This document shows, one piece after another, positions 41,476 to 50,930 of a DNA stretch of 58,709 nt (position 1 is the stretch's first letter; each line of letters begins with the position of its first letter). The notes beneath the pieces were generated by a model. The model saw only the letters and a list, made by a program, of their open reading frames with translations. It was not told where the DNA came from and ran no database searches. The position numbers and the translations under genes are program-made. The DNA comes from CAIKZJ01 sp964626015 (GTDB taxonomy: Bacteria > Bacteroidota > Ignavibacteria > Tepidaquicellales > Tepidaquicellaceae): NCBI GenBank assembly GCA_964626015.1, contig CAZVCC010000012.1, forward strand, positions 1 to 58,709, read 5' to 3'.

Positions 41476-43404
41476 TCAACTTTCGTTTTTGTTTTTTACG
41501 GTAATACCAAGTTTTTTGATAGTATCGAATAATAGTTCTCTCTGGATTGGTTTAGTTACATATTCATTACAGCCTGAGTGGATACATCTTTCATAGTCTC
41601 CTTTCTGAGCATAGGCAGTAACGGCAATAATGGGTATATCTTTATTTGTTTCTCTGATTTTCTGAGTGACTTCGATTCCATTAAGAACAGGCATTTTTAT
41701 ATCCATAAGGATTAGTTGAATATGCGGATTTGCATGAAACAATTCAAGGACCTCTCCACCGTCTTTGGCATGTATTAATTCAAAATAATTCTTCAGGATA
41801 GTCCGAAGATAGAAGAAGTTAAAATCATCATCTTCAGCAATTAGTATAACAGGAACCGAGTTTTCGATCATTCCGAACTTCTTTTCCTCAAATGCATTAA
41901 CAGGTTCTTTATTACAAGGAATAGTAAAGGTAAAAGTACTTCCAACTCTTTTTTTAGAATCTACTTTAATTGATCCACCAAGTATTTTTATAAAACCTTT
42001 CACAATTGCAAGTCCCAGACCGCTGCCTTCATAACCTCGAGAAGAGGATGAATCTTCCTGTATAAAATCATCAAAAATAATAGCAAGAACATCTTTACTT
42101 ATTCCAACACCTGTATCCTTAACATACAACTCTATAGAATCCTTTTTCATTTCACCACCGAGAATAACTTTCCCCTTTTGGGTAAACTTAAGAGCATTAT
42201 CAATAAGATGCTGAAATACCTTACTAAGCAATTCCCGGTCAACATCAATATTTATGCTTTTCAAATGCGAAGAGATATTAAATTCGAATTCTAATCCTTT
42301 TTTTTCAAAAAGGGGTTTATTTAAATTGTAAATCTCATCGAGCAAATCATTCAATTTAAACATGGTATTATTCACACTAACACTACACGAAGTAATAAGC
42401 GAAATATCCATATAATCTGTAATAGTCTTAATTAGTCTTTTACTGCTGCTTTCAACGATTTCAAAGTAAGACTTTCGATCATCGTCTGTGATACCGGGTT
42501 CGAAAAGCAAAGAAGAAAAACCGAGTATACCGTTTAATGGAGTACGTATTTCATGAGAAATATTGTTCATGAAAGCGGTTTTAAGTTTATCGCTTGCTTC
42601 GGCTCTTTCCTTCTCATTTATGATTTCTAATTCAATGTTTTTAATTTTTGTAATATCGGTAATTGTACCTATATAACCTTTAGTTTTCCCGTCTATTATT
42701 TCAGGTACAGTATTAGCGATTACCCAAACGACATCACCATTAGATTTTAAGAATCTTAATTCAACAGCGGAGCTAAGTTTATCAAACAAACCTTTTGATT
42801 TTTCTTTATCTTCATGATGAAGTGCAGAAATCCAATTGAGGTCCATTGAATCAGCTGGTTTTAGTCCGGTTAATTCAGACCATTTCGGATTAACATAAGT
42901 AACGCAACCATCAACTTTGGTACGAAAAATACCGACAGGAGAAGCCTGTGCGAGATTCTGAACAAACATCTGGCTATCCCTTAAGTCTTTTTCAATCTGA
43001 AGAGTATTGATTCTTTCCTTTTTAATTTTCATAGCGTTTACGAAAGCACTGGGAAGCCGGTGGAGTCTTTCCTTAACAACATAATCCCATGCACCGAGTT
43101 TGATTGAGTCCGCGGCATGCTCCTCAGTTAAAGAACCGGTAGAGATTATGAAGGGAAGATTTTTATCATGCTCTATAGTTATGGCAAGAGCTTCGAATCC
43201 ATTGAATTGAGGAAGATTAAAATCGCTAATGACAATATCCGGGATGAAACCGTTCAATGCATTTATGAAATCGTTTTTGCTGTTAACAACCATAAAAACC
43301 AATTGTGCGTCAATATTGTTGGATAATTCAATTTTAATGAGGTTCGAGTCATTTATGTTATCCTCAAGAATGAGTACTTTGTAAGAATCTTTGGTGTCAG
43401 GCAT
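41476..43404 (-). CDS. Hybrid histidine kinase: receiver-PAS-HisKA-HATPase-receiver
   Basis: 642-aa cytoplasmic signalling protein without membrane helices. In order it has an N-terminal receiver (Asp61 in VISDFNLPQFNG), a PAS domain (about 145-255, GIFRTKVDGCVTYVNPKWSELTG), HisKA with His284 in NISHEIRTPLNG, a HATPase_c with N-box DNALKFTQKG and G-boxes KDTGVGIS and GSGLGLAIVKG, and a C-terminal receiver with Asp568 in LILMDIKMPVLNG. Input must arrive by phosphotransfer to the first receiver or by PAS ligand binding. No output regulator is encoded next to it. It sits back to back with the lyase gene at 43790, which may or may not be a target. Confidence 0.93.
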   Translation of the reverse strand: MPDTKDSYKVLILEDNINDSNLIKIELSNNIDAQLVFMVVNSKNDFINALNGFIPDIVISDFNLPQFNGFEALAITIEHDKNLPFIISTGSLTEEHAADSIKLGAWDYVVKERLHRLPSAFVNAMKIKKERINTLQIEKDLRDSQMFVQNLAQASPVGIFRTKVDGCVTYVNPKWSELTGLKPADSMDLNWISALHHEDKEKSKGLFDKLSSAVELRFLKSNGDVVWVIANTVPEIIDGKTKGYIGTITDITKIKNIELEIINEKERAEASDKLKTAFMNNISHEIRTPLNGILGFSSLLFEPGITDDDRKSYFEIVESSSKRLIKTITDYMDISLITSCSVSVNNTMFKLNDLLDEIYNLNKPLFEKKGLEFEFNISSHLKSINIDVDRELLSKVFQHLIDNALKFTQKGKVILGGEMKKDSIELYVKDTGVGISKDVLAIIFDDFIQEDSSSSRGYEGSGLGLAIVKGFIKILGGSIKVDSKKRVGSTFTFTIPCNKEPVNAFEEKKFGMIENSVPVILIAEDDDFNFFYLRTILKNYFELIHAKDGGEVLELFHANPHIQLILMDIKMPVLNGIEVTQKIRETNKDIPIIAVTAYAQKGDYERCIHSGCNEYVTKPIQRELLFDTIKKLGITVKNKNES

Positions 43405-43789
43405 AATATGTTGAATACTTTTAATTCATTTTAAGAATAAGTGAACATAATTCCGGTTTATTAAACGAACCAAAAATCAAATTGCATAATAAAATATAAA
43501 GAAGTACAGCCCTCATGACCCTAATTAATCATTTAAGATAAGATATTATTTATTTAAGGAAAATAAAAGAGAAATTTTTCAGATACAAGAGTTAAGAAAA
43601 AAACTCAAGAATATAAGACTTTAGATGTTTATTCTAAAAGGAAGTCTTCATTATCAGAGATGTAAATAATATAAGTCGTGCAAATAAGAATTTGAACATT
43701 TTTAAAACAGGGGTTAAGAAATTGAATTTTTAAGGTATATTATTAATACTATATTTGTATAAATCAAAACACAAAAGAGGAATAATGTC
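43405..43789. other. Divergent intergenic region between the kinase and the lyase
   Basis: 385 AT-rich bases. It contains the probable promoter of the lyase (TATATTTG at 43750-43757). No open frame above 20 codons, no clear hairpin and no RNA motif are visible. Confidence 0.4.
43750..43757 (+). promoter_or_regulatory. Probable -7 box of the MIO lyase gene
   Basis: TATATTTG fits the Bacteroidota TAnnTTTG consensus and lies 32 bases before the ATG. The -33 position is TTTT instead of TTTG, so the match is partial. An AGAGGA sequence (43776-43781) before the ATG is a possible ribosome binding site. Confidence 0.4.
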
Positions 43790-45316
43790 ATGCCAGTAAC
43801 AGTTACAGGAAAGAATCTAAAGATAGAAGACGTTTACAACGTAGCAGTAATGGGCGAAAAAGTTGAACTTCATCCTGATGCTATTGAAAGAATTAAAAAG
43901 TGCAGGTCGTTTCTTGAAAAGAGAATAGAAGCTAAAGAAATTATGTACGGTGTTAATACAGGTATAGGAGAACTTGTAAACGTTGTGCTGAATGAGAATG
44001 AAATAAAAGAATTTCAGAAGTATTTAATTTACAATCATGCGGCTGGTATAGGAGAACCATTTCCAATTGAGATTGTAAGAGGAGCAATGCTTGCAAGGAT
44101 TAATGTACATGCTAACGGGCTTTCCGGCTGCAGACCAGAGATAACACAGACGTACGTTGACATGCTGAATAAAGGAGTAACACCGGTTGTATGCACGAAA
44201 GGCAGCGTAGGAGCATGCGGAGACTTATCCCCGATGAGCCAGATAGCACTTTCCTTGATGGGTGAGGGTGAATCTTTTTATGAAGGAAAGAGAATGCTAA
44301 CGATTAAAGCGTTAGAGAAAGCAGGAATACCTGTACCCGGATTACAGGCTCGTGACGGACTTTCAGCTATAAACGGCAGTAATGTTATGAATGCAATGGG
44401 ATGCCTGCAGGTTTATGAAATTGAAAGACTTTTAAAACAAGCGGAGATTGCTGCTACAATGTCGTTAGAGGCACTTATGGCAAATTTAAAACCATACGAT
44501 GCGAGATTACATCAATTAAGAGGATTCAGAGGTGCAATAACTTCAACTGAAAATATAAAGAAGATGATTGAGGGATCGGATTTACTTGGTAAGGTGAAAG
44601 TAAAAGTTCAGGATGCATATTCAATGCGTTCAACTCCTCAGGTGATAGGAGCTGCGAGAGATCAGCTAAGATGGACGCGTGAACAGGTAGAGATTGAACT
44701 AAATGGAATCGGCGACAATCCGATATTTCTTCCTGATGACGAGGTGGTTTTGACAGGTGCAAACTTTCAGGGTTCACCAATAAGTGTACCGCTTGATATG
44801 CTTGGAGCGTCTCTTACAATGGTATGCGTACTTTCAGAAAGAAGACTTAACAGACTTTTACATCCTGCTTTGAGTGTTGGTTTACCAGCTTTTCTTACGA
44901 AAGGAGCGGGAATGTTTTCAGGGCATATGTTAAGCCAATACACGGCTGACATGCTTATTGTTGAGCAGCGAATACTATCCATGCCTGCATCAATACAATC
45001 GATTCCTGCTGCAGCAGACCAAGAAGATTTTGTGAGTATGGGTATGAATACAGCTTTAAAAAACAGGCAGATAATTGAGAATGCATGGGGAATACTCGGA
45101 ATTGAATATATTGCAGCGGCACAAGCGATTGATTTCAGAGATTACAGTGTGGGTAAAGGTACGAAAGCGGCTCATGGTGCTGTGAGGAAAGTTGTTGAGC
45201 ACCTCGATATAGACAGACCACTTTTCAGAGACCACAATAACATGATGGCATGCGTAAAGAGTCATGACATATTGAAAGCCGTAGAATCGGAAATCGGAGA
45301 GCTTAAGACTTATTAA
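43790..45316 (+). CDS. MIO-type aromatic amino acid / histidine ammonia-lyase family enzyme
   Basis: 508-aa lyase of the HutH/PAL family. It aligns with the Pseudomonas putida HutH numbering I recall: Tyr53 in YGVNTGIG, His83 in NHAAGIG and Asn195 in INGSN. Arg280 lies in QDAYSMRS. The cofactor tripeptide is Ala142-Cys143-Gly144 (GSVGACGDLSP), where almost all relatives have Ala-Ser-Gly. It also has NFQG where HutH has a His-containing block, and QEDFVSMG in place of QEDHVSM. Histidine as substrate is therefore not secure. No hutU, hutI or hutG lies nearby. It is monocistronic with its own promoter and terminator. Family is certain; substrate open (His, Tyr, Phe or an aminomutase). Confidence 0.88.
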   Translation: MPVTVTGKNLKIEDVYNVAVMGEKVELHPDAIERIKKCRSFLEKRIEAKEIMYGVNTGIGELVNVVLNENEIKEFQKYLIYNHAAGIGEPFPIEIVRGAMLARINVHANGLSGCRPEITQTYVDMLNKGVTPVVCTKGSVGACGDLSPMSQIALSLMGEGESFYEGKRMLTIKALEKAGIPVPGLQARDGLSAINGSNVMNAMGCLQVYEIERLLKQAEIAATMSLEALMANLKPYDARLHQLRGFRGAITSTENIKKMIEGSDLLGKVKVKVQDAYSMRSTPQVIGAARDQLRWTREQVEIELNGIGDNPIFLPDDEVVLTGANFQGSPISVPLDMLGASLTMVCVLSERRLNRLLHPALSVGLPAFLTKGAGMFSGHMLSQYTADMLIVEQRILSMPASIQSIPAAADQEDFVSMGMNTALKNRQIIENAWGILGIEYIAAAQAIDFRDYSVGKGTKAAHGAVRKVVEHLDIDRPLFRDHNNMMACVKSHDILKAVESEIGELKTY

Positions 45317-45336
45317 ACACGAATAAATATTTAATC

Positions 45337-45363
45337 AAAAAGCCCGTCATGGACGGGCTTTTT
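45337..45363. terminator. Bidirectional intrinsic terminator
   Basis: A perfect 12-bp stem (AAAAAGCCCGTC / GACGGGCTTTTT) with a 3-base ATG loop lies between the converging lyase and aminopeptidase genes. Confidence 0.92.
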
Positions 45364-45383
45364 GATATACAAAACAAAAAACT

Positions 45384-46721
45384 TTATTTTTGCATTAAGA
45401 ATTCGATATCCTCTATTTGCTTAGGAAGCGAATCGGAAAGTATTTCGCAACCATTTTTAGTTACGAGTACGTCATCTTCAATACGGACTCCAATTTTCCT
45501 GTAACGGACTGGAATTTCTTTAGCGTCTTCGGGGAAGTATAAGCCGGGTTCAACAGTTATTATATTTCCGACAAACAATCTATCGAAATCCGATTTACCG
45601 ATTTTTTTATTTGCGACAGCGTCGTGTGTGTCGAGACCAATATGATGTCCAACTCCGTGCAATGTATATTTGGTGATATCGAAACTTTTTTTAAGGAGTC
45701 CGAGTTTCATAACACCCTTCTTCAGCTGATCAACTGAATATTTTTTCAAATCGGTGAGTTTTACCCCGGGTTTTATTTTCTTTATAACAGCAAGCTGTGC
45801 ATCAAGGACTACCTGATAAATTTGTCTTTGCTCTTTTGAAAATCTCCCGTTTACAGGAACTGTACGAGTAAGGTCTCCGTTATAGTAGTTAAATTCTGCT
45901 CCTGAGTCTATTAAAACAAGATCACCGTTTTTTAGTTTGTTTCTATTACTGTTATAATGCAGAATACAAGTATTATTTCCACCGGCAACTATAGTTTCAA
46001 ATGCAACATCCTGACAGCCAAGCTGTTTGTAATTATATTCCAGAAGTGCCTGTATCTGATATTCATACATTCCCGGCTTAATCATTTGAATGGTATTGTA
46101 AAATCCGGCAGCGGTAACAGTTGATGCATATCTTATCTGTTCAACTTCGAAATCGTTCTTAACATTTCTCATTTTACCGAGCAGGAAATTATAGTCCAGA
46201 ATTTGAATATTTGAAGACAGAGTAATGAAAGAAGAAATAAAACTTTTAAGCTGTTCCTTTATTTCACCACGCAAGAAGCTCATATCAAAGAGACTCAAAT
46301 AAATTTTGTTGTATTTTTCTCTTGAGAGTAAATCAGCGAGAACATCGCCAAGTTTTGAATTGACGAGACCTGTATTAATGCCGAGTTCTTTAGTAACGTA
46401 TTCAAAACCAAGTCTTTTGCCAATCCATGTTTCCTTCAAGGGGTCTTTCTTTTGAACGAACAAGATTTCTTTTGTATTCACTTTCTTCCGAGATTTCTCA
46501 TCGAACAACTCCATACCACCCGGAGCGAGAAACAAAGCTGAATTCGGTTCATTAAAACCTGTAAGGTAATAAAAGTTTTTGTTCTGTTTAAATTTATAGC
46601 CATCGTCAAAAGAACGTTGAACATTAGTAGCACTCAAAACAATAACCAGTGAATTTTCATCAAGGATATTATTGAGTTTTTCCCTGCGGGATTTGTGAAA
46701 TAATTTTTGTGCTAATTCCAT
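45384..46721 (-). CDS. pepP: Aminopeptidase P (Xaa-Pro aminopeptidase)
   Basis: 445-aa metallopeptidase that removes N-terminal residues before Pro. The N-terminal creatinase-like domain (about 1-175) contains KQNKNFYYLTGFNEPNSALF. The pita-bread catalytic domain has all the metal ligands: Asp in LIDSGAEFNYYNGD and LTRTV, His in HGVGHHIGLDTHD, Glu in TVEPGLYFP and Glu in GVRIEDDVLV. Length is typical. It ends the PHP-purF-pepP run (15-base gap after purF). Confidence 0.92.
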   Translation of the reverse strand: MELAQKLFHKSRREKLNNILDENSLVIVLSATNVQRSFDDGYKFKQNKNFYYLTGFNEPNSALFLAPGGMELFDEKSRKKVNTKEILFVQKKDPLKETWIGKRLGFEYVTKELGINTGLVNSKLGDVLADLLSREKYNKIYLSLFDMSFLRGEIKEQLKSFISSFITLSSNIQILDYNFLLGKMRNVKNDFEVEQIRYASTVTAAGFYNTIQMIKPGMYEYQIQALLEYNYKQLGCQDVAFETIVAGGNNTCILHYNSNRNKLKNGDLVLIDSGAEFNYYNGDLTRTVPVNGRFSKEQRQIYQVVLDAQLAVIKKIKPGVKLTDLKKYSVDQLKKGVMKLGLLKKSFDITKYTLHGVGHHIGLDTHDAVANKKIGKSDFDRLFVGNIITVEPGLYFPEDAKEIPVRYRKIGVRIEDDVLVTKNGCEILSDSLPKQIEDIEFLMQK

Positions 46722-46736
46722 GATATTATATTTGTT

Positions 46737-48266
46737 TTATTCGTCAAATTTTGCTTTCTCGGTTTCTATTTCAATAGGAATGGGATAATTTTTTGTGAAG
46801 CAGGCAGTACAATAGTCTGTTTTATCAGTTGTTTTAGGAACAGATTCCAGTAAACTCTCAACGGATAAGTAGTTCAGAGATTCAACCCCAAGAGATTTTC
46901 GAATGGATTCAATATCTCCATTAAACTGATTAGCTATAAGCTCATCTTTTGACGGGAAATCCATGCCATAATAGCATGGAGAAACTATTGGAGGCGAAGT
47001 TATTCTCAGATGAATTTCTTTTGGCTTTGCCTGTTTTATTAAATCGACAAGGAGTTTAAGCGTGGTACCTCTAACGATAGAATCATCAATGATAACAACT
47101 TTTCTGTTAGCAAGAACACCTTTAACAACATTAAATTTAGTTTTAACTTTCATCTGCCTATGATCCTGTCCGGGTTCAATGAATGTTCTACCGACGTAGT
47201 GACTTCTTATTAGTCCTATTTCATGCTTAATATTTTTTGTCTTTTTTACACATTCGTTGAAGTAGCCGAGAGTTGCTGTATTGGAAGAATCGGGAACGTT
47301 TATAATAATGACCTTCTTTTCTTTATCGTCATCGGGATTATCTTTATCCGGCGGTGGATTTTCTATTGCAAGAGCAGCACCAATTTTTCTTCTGACCTTA
47401 TCTACTTTCTCCTCGAATATCTGACTATCGGGCCGGCTGAAATAGATATATTCGAAGATGCAATGCTTATATTTAGAAACCTTTTCAATAAAGAATGATT
47501 TAATTTTACCGGTTTTAATAGTTTCATTGTCAATGACAATTATTTCACCCGGTTCTACATCTCTAATATATTCTGCGTTGAGTATATCAAGAGAGGTGGT
47601 TTCTGAGGCAAAAATATAACTATCTTCAAGCTTACCCATTACGAATGGACGAACACCATAAGGATCCCGAGCTGCGATTAATTTATCGTCCGTCAGAATA
47701 ACAACAGAATAAGAACCTCTGACCTGCCTAAAAACGTCAAGCAACTTGTGGATGAAATCTTCTTCTTTGCTGCGTGCAAGAAGGTGAAGCATAATTTCTG
47801 TATCGGTAGATGTCTGAAAAATGGTTCCCTCATCCTGAAGCATTTTTCTGAGGTAATTTGCATTGGTAAGATTGCCATTGTGGGCAAGGGCTAGGTTTCC
47901 GTCTTTATAATTAACTTTAAATGGTTGAATGTTATTTCTTTTATGAGAAGAACCTGTTGTAGAATATCTATTATGACCGATTGCCGAAGATCCTTTAAGG
48001 ATATTCACCATTGTATCTTCATCAAATATTGATAAAACCAATCCATGACCTTTATGAACATTGAACCTATATTTATTTTTATCGGAAATAAATTCTGAGG
48101 TAACAATGCCAGCAGATTCCTGTCCTCGATGCTGCAATGCATGGAGTCCATAATAAGTCATTATTGCGGATTTTGGATGATTAAAAATTCCAAAGACACC
48201 ACAATTTGCCCTTACGGATTTATCATCCGCTAAATAAACATCTTCGGGTTGAATGAATTCTTTCAA
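46737..48266 (-). CDS. purF: Amidophosphoribosyltransferase
   Basis: 509-aa enzyme of the first step of purine synthesis (PRPP + Gln to phosphoribosylamine). Cys22 in NCGVFGI should be the N-terminal nucleophile after removal of a 21-residue propeptide. The glutaminase domain has HALQHRGQESAG and IGHNRYSTTG. The PRPP loop is VVIIDDSIVRGTT. Four cysteines of the [4Fe-4S]-containing B. subtilis type are present (KHC, SPC, DYCTAC), so it is predicted to be an oxygen-sensitive Fe-S form. A charged insertion (DKDNPDDDKEKK) precedes the VIIINVPDS strand. It lies 7 bases downstream of the PHP gene. Confidence 0.95.
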   Translation of the reverse strand: MKEFIQPEDVYLADDKSVRANCGVFGIFNHPKSAIMTYYGLHALQHRGQESAGIVTSEFISDKNKYRFNVHKGHGLVLSIFDEDTMVNILKGSSAIGHNRYSTTGSSHKRNNIQPFKVNYKDGNLALAHNGNLTNANYLRKMLQDEGTIFQTSTDTEIMLHLLARSKEEDFIHKLLDVFRQVRGSYSVVILTDDKLIAARDPYGVRPFVMGKLEDSYIFASETTSLDILNAEYIRDVEPGEIIVIDNETIKTGKIKSFFIEKVSKYKHCIFEYIYFSRPDSQIFEEKVDKVRRKIGAALAIENPPPDKDNPDDDKEKKVIIINVPDSSNTATLGYFNECVKKTKNIKHEIGLIRSHYVGRTFIEPGQDHRQMKVKTKFNVVKGVLANRKVVIIDDSIVRGTTLKLLVDLIKQAKPKEIHLRITSPPIVSPCYYGMDFPSKDELIANQFNGDIESIRKSLGVESLNYLSVESLLESVPKTTDKTDYCTACFTKNYPIPIEIETEKAKFDE

Positions 48267-48273
48267 TTAAATA

Positions 48274-49362
48274 TCAGCCTTTTAAAATTCTTATATGATT
48301 AGAAAATATCCATGCTCTTCCTTCTTTCCAGCACTCAATCCTATAGCAGCCTTCTTCATTAACATCCCAGATACCTCCAAATCCTTTTGACTCATGAATA
48401 GATACACCGTTTCGCATAACTTTTACTTTTGCTTCGCCGGGCAGCAGGAAGTTCAGAACAACACTTTTTTTACCGTCATTTAATTTAATACTGTCTCCCA
48501 TCTGATAATTAACACCATCGTATTCAGCAAAAAACCTGAAACCTTTTGCATCGCCGTTATAATAGTTTGCAATAAAAGAACGTCCCTGTTTAAGGGCACT
48601 AATGATGCTATTCTTATACGAATGAAAATTATCAATATCACCAAAAACAATTTTTTGGTCAACCAATACATGAGTACGAATGGACTTAAACAAAACCTTA
48701 TAAGGAAATACTTCAACGTTATAAAATCCCATAAGGTTCATCTTATGAGCATGAGCATCAACACTTCCAACAGCCGGTGTATTCCTTTTAAGATTCAGTT
48801 CGTCCCATTTTTTAACAGCCTCTTTACACGGCTCAACAACAGACCTTAAGGGATGAATGAAACGGTTAATTCTGTTTACTTCATTCAAACCTTCAACCCA
48901 CTCACTCATGTGATTCCATATCTCGATACCGTCAAACTCCTCACTATTCCATTCTGTCCACGGATATGGGGGGTGTTCGGGAAAGCTGCTTCTTTTCTCA
49001 AATGGATGAGCAATAAAACCCACACCACCTTTTTTCCGGATTTCGCTAACATATTCAGAAGCACTTAATTTACAACCAAGTTCATTATTCTCAATTACCT
49101 TATAGGTTCCGACAAGTTCATCAAGACCAAAAACCAGATAATGATTTTTATTATAAACGTCATTTAATTCATAACCAACAATAAACAAAGTATTATTATA
49201 AAACTTTTCATATCCGTCGGTTTTTGCTTGAATAGTATTATGGTCTGTAAGAATGAGGAAATCCAGTCCGGTTTCGTTCGCGGCCTGAGCTATATGATCG
49301 GGCGAACCTGTACCGTCCGAATAAGTTGAATGAATATGTAATACTCCTGAATATTCGTGCAT
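48274..49362 (-). CDS. PHP-domain metal-dependent phosphoesterase
   Basis: 362-aa protein with the PHP motifs LHIHSTYSDGTG (His9, His11, Asp16), LTDHNT (Asp40, His41), a Glu-containing GYEL, GFIAHPFE, and SVDAHAHK near residue 205. These should bind two or three metal ions. A beta-rich C-terminal part (about 285-362) with MRNGVSIHESKGFGG follows. No signal peptide is seen. Substrate is unknown; relatives include histidinol phosphatase and 3',5'-nucleotide phosphatases. It is cotranscribed with purF, and a nucleotide phosphoesterase role would fit, but this is inference. Confidence 0.82.
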   Translation of the reverse strand: MHEYSGVLHIHSTYSDGTGSPDHIAQAANETGLDFLILTDHNTIQAKTDGYEKFYNNTLFIVGYELNDVYNKNHYLVFGLDELVGTYKVIENNELGCKLSASEYVSEIRKKGGVGFIAHPFEKRSSFPEHPPYPWTEWNSEEFDGIEIWNHMSEWVEGLNEVNRINRFIHPLRSVVEPCKEAVKKWDELNLKRNTPAVGSVDAHAHKMNLMGFYNVEVFPYKVLFKSIRTHVLVDQKIVFGDIDNFHSYKNSIISALKQGRSFIANYYNGDAKGFRFFAEYDGVNYQMGDSIKLNDGKKSVVLNFLLPGEAKVKVMRNGVSIHESKGFGGIWDVNEEGCYRIECWKEGRAWIFSNHIRILKG

Positions 49363-49418
49363 GAAAAAGTTTTATTAATAATTTAACATTGTTTCAAAAT
49401 AATTGAAATATATTTCCA

Positions 49419-49940
49419 TTATAACTTTGAGATATTTTTATTTTTATTGTTTACTATCGTGGCAGTAATTAAAGCACCAATTGCACCAAACAAAGGGTAT
49501 ATAATAAGGTTAGAAATAAATGTGAATATTGTAAGAGTAGGAGAATAGCCATATTTATTAAATTCGTCAGCGAGAATACTAATCTGATTGTTTGCTTCGG
49601 GAGGAAGGTCTTTCACAAAATCGCCAAACAATTTAAGCGATTCTGTAATAGGGTTAACATCCGAATACATCATCGTAACGATATTAAACCCGCTTACAAA
49701 AACCGCAGACATAACCCCACTGAAGACACCAATTAAGACTGCATCTTTATATACGATAACAGAATCAGGATGTTGAAATTGTTTTTTTAATGACAACACA
49801 CCAGCCACACCACCCAGCATAATACCGGCACAGAAAAGCAAGTTAATGAAATTTAATAATGGAGCGATAGATAACAATGACATCACTAAAAAACTAATCA
49901 GTACAGGTTTCAAGCGATTTAAGCCAGCTTGCTCATTCAT
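49419..49940 (-). CDS. Four-helix membrane protein (DUF4199-like), unknown function
   Basis: 173 aa with four predicted membrane helices (about 10-30, 33-50, 66-88 and 140-163) and a hydrophilic loop about 95-130 (SDVNPITESLKLFGDFVKDLPPEANNQ). The layout resembles DUF4199 proteins of Bacteroidota, but the match is by topology and so weak. The start overlaps the upstream DUF2085 gene by 8 bases. It probably belongs to the same transcript as the PHP-purF-pepP genes, 56 bases away. Confidence 0.6.
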   Translation of the reverse strand: MNEQAGLNRLKPVLISFLVMSLLSIAPLLNFINLLFCAGIMLGGVAGVLSLKKQFQHPDSVIVYKDAVLIGVFSGVMSAVFVSGFNIVTMMYSDVNPITESLKLFGDFVKDLPPEANNQISILADEFNKYGYSPTLTIFTFISNLIIYPLFGAIGALITATIVNNKNKNISKL

Positions 49941-50427
49941 ATTTTGAGTTAAAAAATTTTATGTGTATTTCGTTAGCAAAATTTATAGTGCCGGGAATCA
50001 AATATAAGGGGAGTAAAAAACCTATAAAAGCACCAGATACAGACCTTGAAATAAAAGTATTTTTAATTATTCCCGAAATATCTAAAACGGCATCCAGGAA
50101 TACAAACAAAGAAACAGTCAATAAAATCCAAATAGAGGGTAGTTTTTTATTTTCAATACCTTTCAGAAAAGGATAAAGAATAACAGAAAGCAAGAAAGCA
50201 AAATACACAGATGAACATCTTGAACAAACCGGAAGAGGATTACCAAATAGAAAGAAAGATCTTTCTTCGATTTGATGACAAGTAGATGAAAAGAATGAAT
50301 AACCGAATAAAGAAATATCCGTCCACTTCCCGCCCAAAGACCCCAAATAAGGAATGAGAACTAAACTGCAAGTCCATAAGAAAGTAACTGCGAAGAAAAT
50401 CAGGTATATTTTCAACGAAAATCTCAA
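49933..50427 (-). CDS. DUF2085 membrane protein
   Basis: 164 aa with four or five membrane helices. The family block CHQIEERSFFLFGNPLPVCSRC (about 50-71) contains three conserved cysteines and a His that could bind metal or heme. Function of DUF2085 is not established. It is the first gene of the minus-strand group, back to back with hpf over a 186-base promoter region. Confidence 0.82.
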   Translation of the reverse strand: MRFSLKIYLIFFAVTFLWTCSLVLIPYLGSLGGKWTDISLFGYSFFSSTCHQIEERSFFLFGNPLPVCSRCSSVYFAFLLSVILYPFLKGIENKKLPSIWILLTVSLFVFLDAVLDISGIIKNTFISRSVSGAFIGFLLPLYLIPGTINFANEIHIKFFNSKYE

Positions 50428-50527
50428 TGATAATAAAACATTTTCAAGAAAACAGAGTATAATAATAAAAAAATTAAGAAGGAATATACAATTTTAACTA
50501 TTTTTTAGGATAAAAGCAACTTTATAT

Positions 50528-50558
50528 TTTGTTTATTGCAAAATTTTATATAGTTTTG
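50528..50558 (+). promoter_or_regulatory. Bacteroidota-type promoter of the hpf-hprK run
   Basis: TTTG at 50528-50531 and TAGTTTTG at 50551-50558, separated by 19 bases, match the -33 TTTG / -7 TAnnTTTG promoter of Bacteroidota sigma-A. Transcription should begin near 50565, leaving about a 50-base leader before the hpf ATG at 50614. Confidence 0.65.
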
Positions 50559-50613
50559 CATATTGCAGAGTAAAACGTTCTTTAACATTTTATAAACTTT
50601 AAACTTTACAGAT

Positions 50614-50928
50614 ATGAAAATTCAAATCACAGCTAGACATTTCAAAGCTAAGGAATCAACACAGGATTACATTAAGACTAAGGTTGAAGAGTTAAACAAA
50701 TACAACGAAAATATTATTTACGCAGACGTGATTTTATCATACGATAAACCACCTGCAGACACAAAATACTGTGAAATTATTTTAAAGTTAAAGGAAAAAA
50801 CATTAACTACAATAGAATCATCTGGAGACTTTGATAGGGCAATAGATGCAGCTATAGAGAAAATCGGAGCCCAGTTATATAAAGTAAAAGATAAAAAGAA
50901 AAGAGACAAAAAAGCCAAAAAAATATAA
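50614..50928 (+). CDS. hpf: Ribosome hibernation promoting factor (short form)
   Basis: 104-aa RaiA/HPF-family protein (MKIQITARHFKAKESTQDYIKTKV, DVILSYDKPPADTKYCEI) with a basic tail of Lys repeats. It binds the decoding centre of idle 30S subunits. The long-form C-terminal dimerisation domain is absent, so ribosome pairing would need another factor. It is followed by hprK 2 bases after the stop. The same pair order is common outside Firmicutes, where it links ribosome shutdown to a carbon or envelope signal. Confidence 0.9.
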   Translation: MKIQITARHFKAKESTQDYIKTKVEELNKYNENIIYADVILSYDKPPADTKYCEIILKLKEKTLTTIESSGDFDRAIDAAIEKIGAQLYKVKDKKKRDKKAKKI

Positions 50929-50930
50929 TA

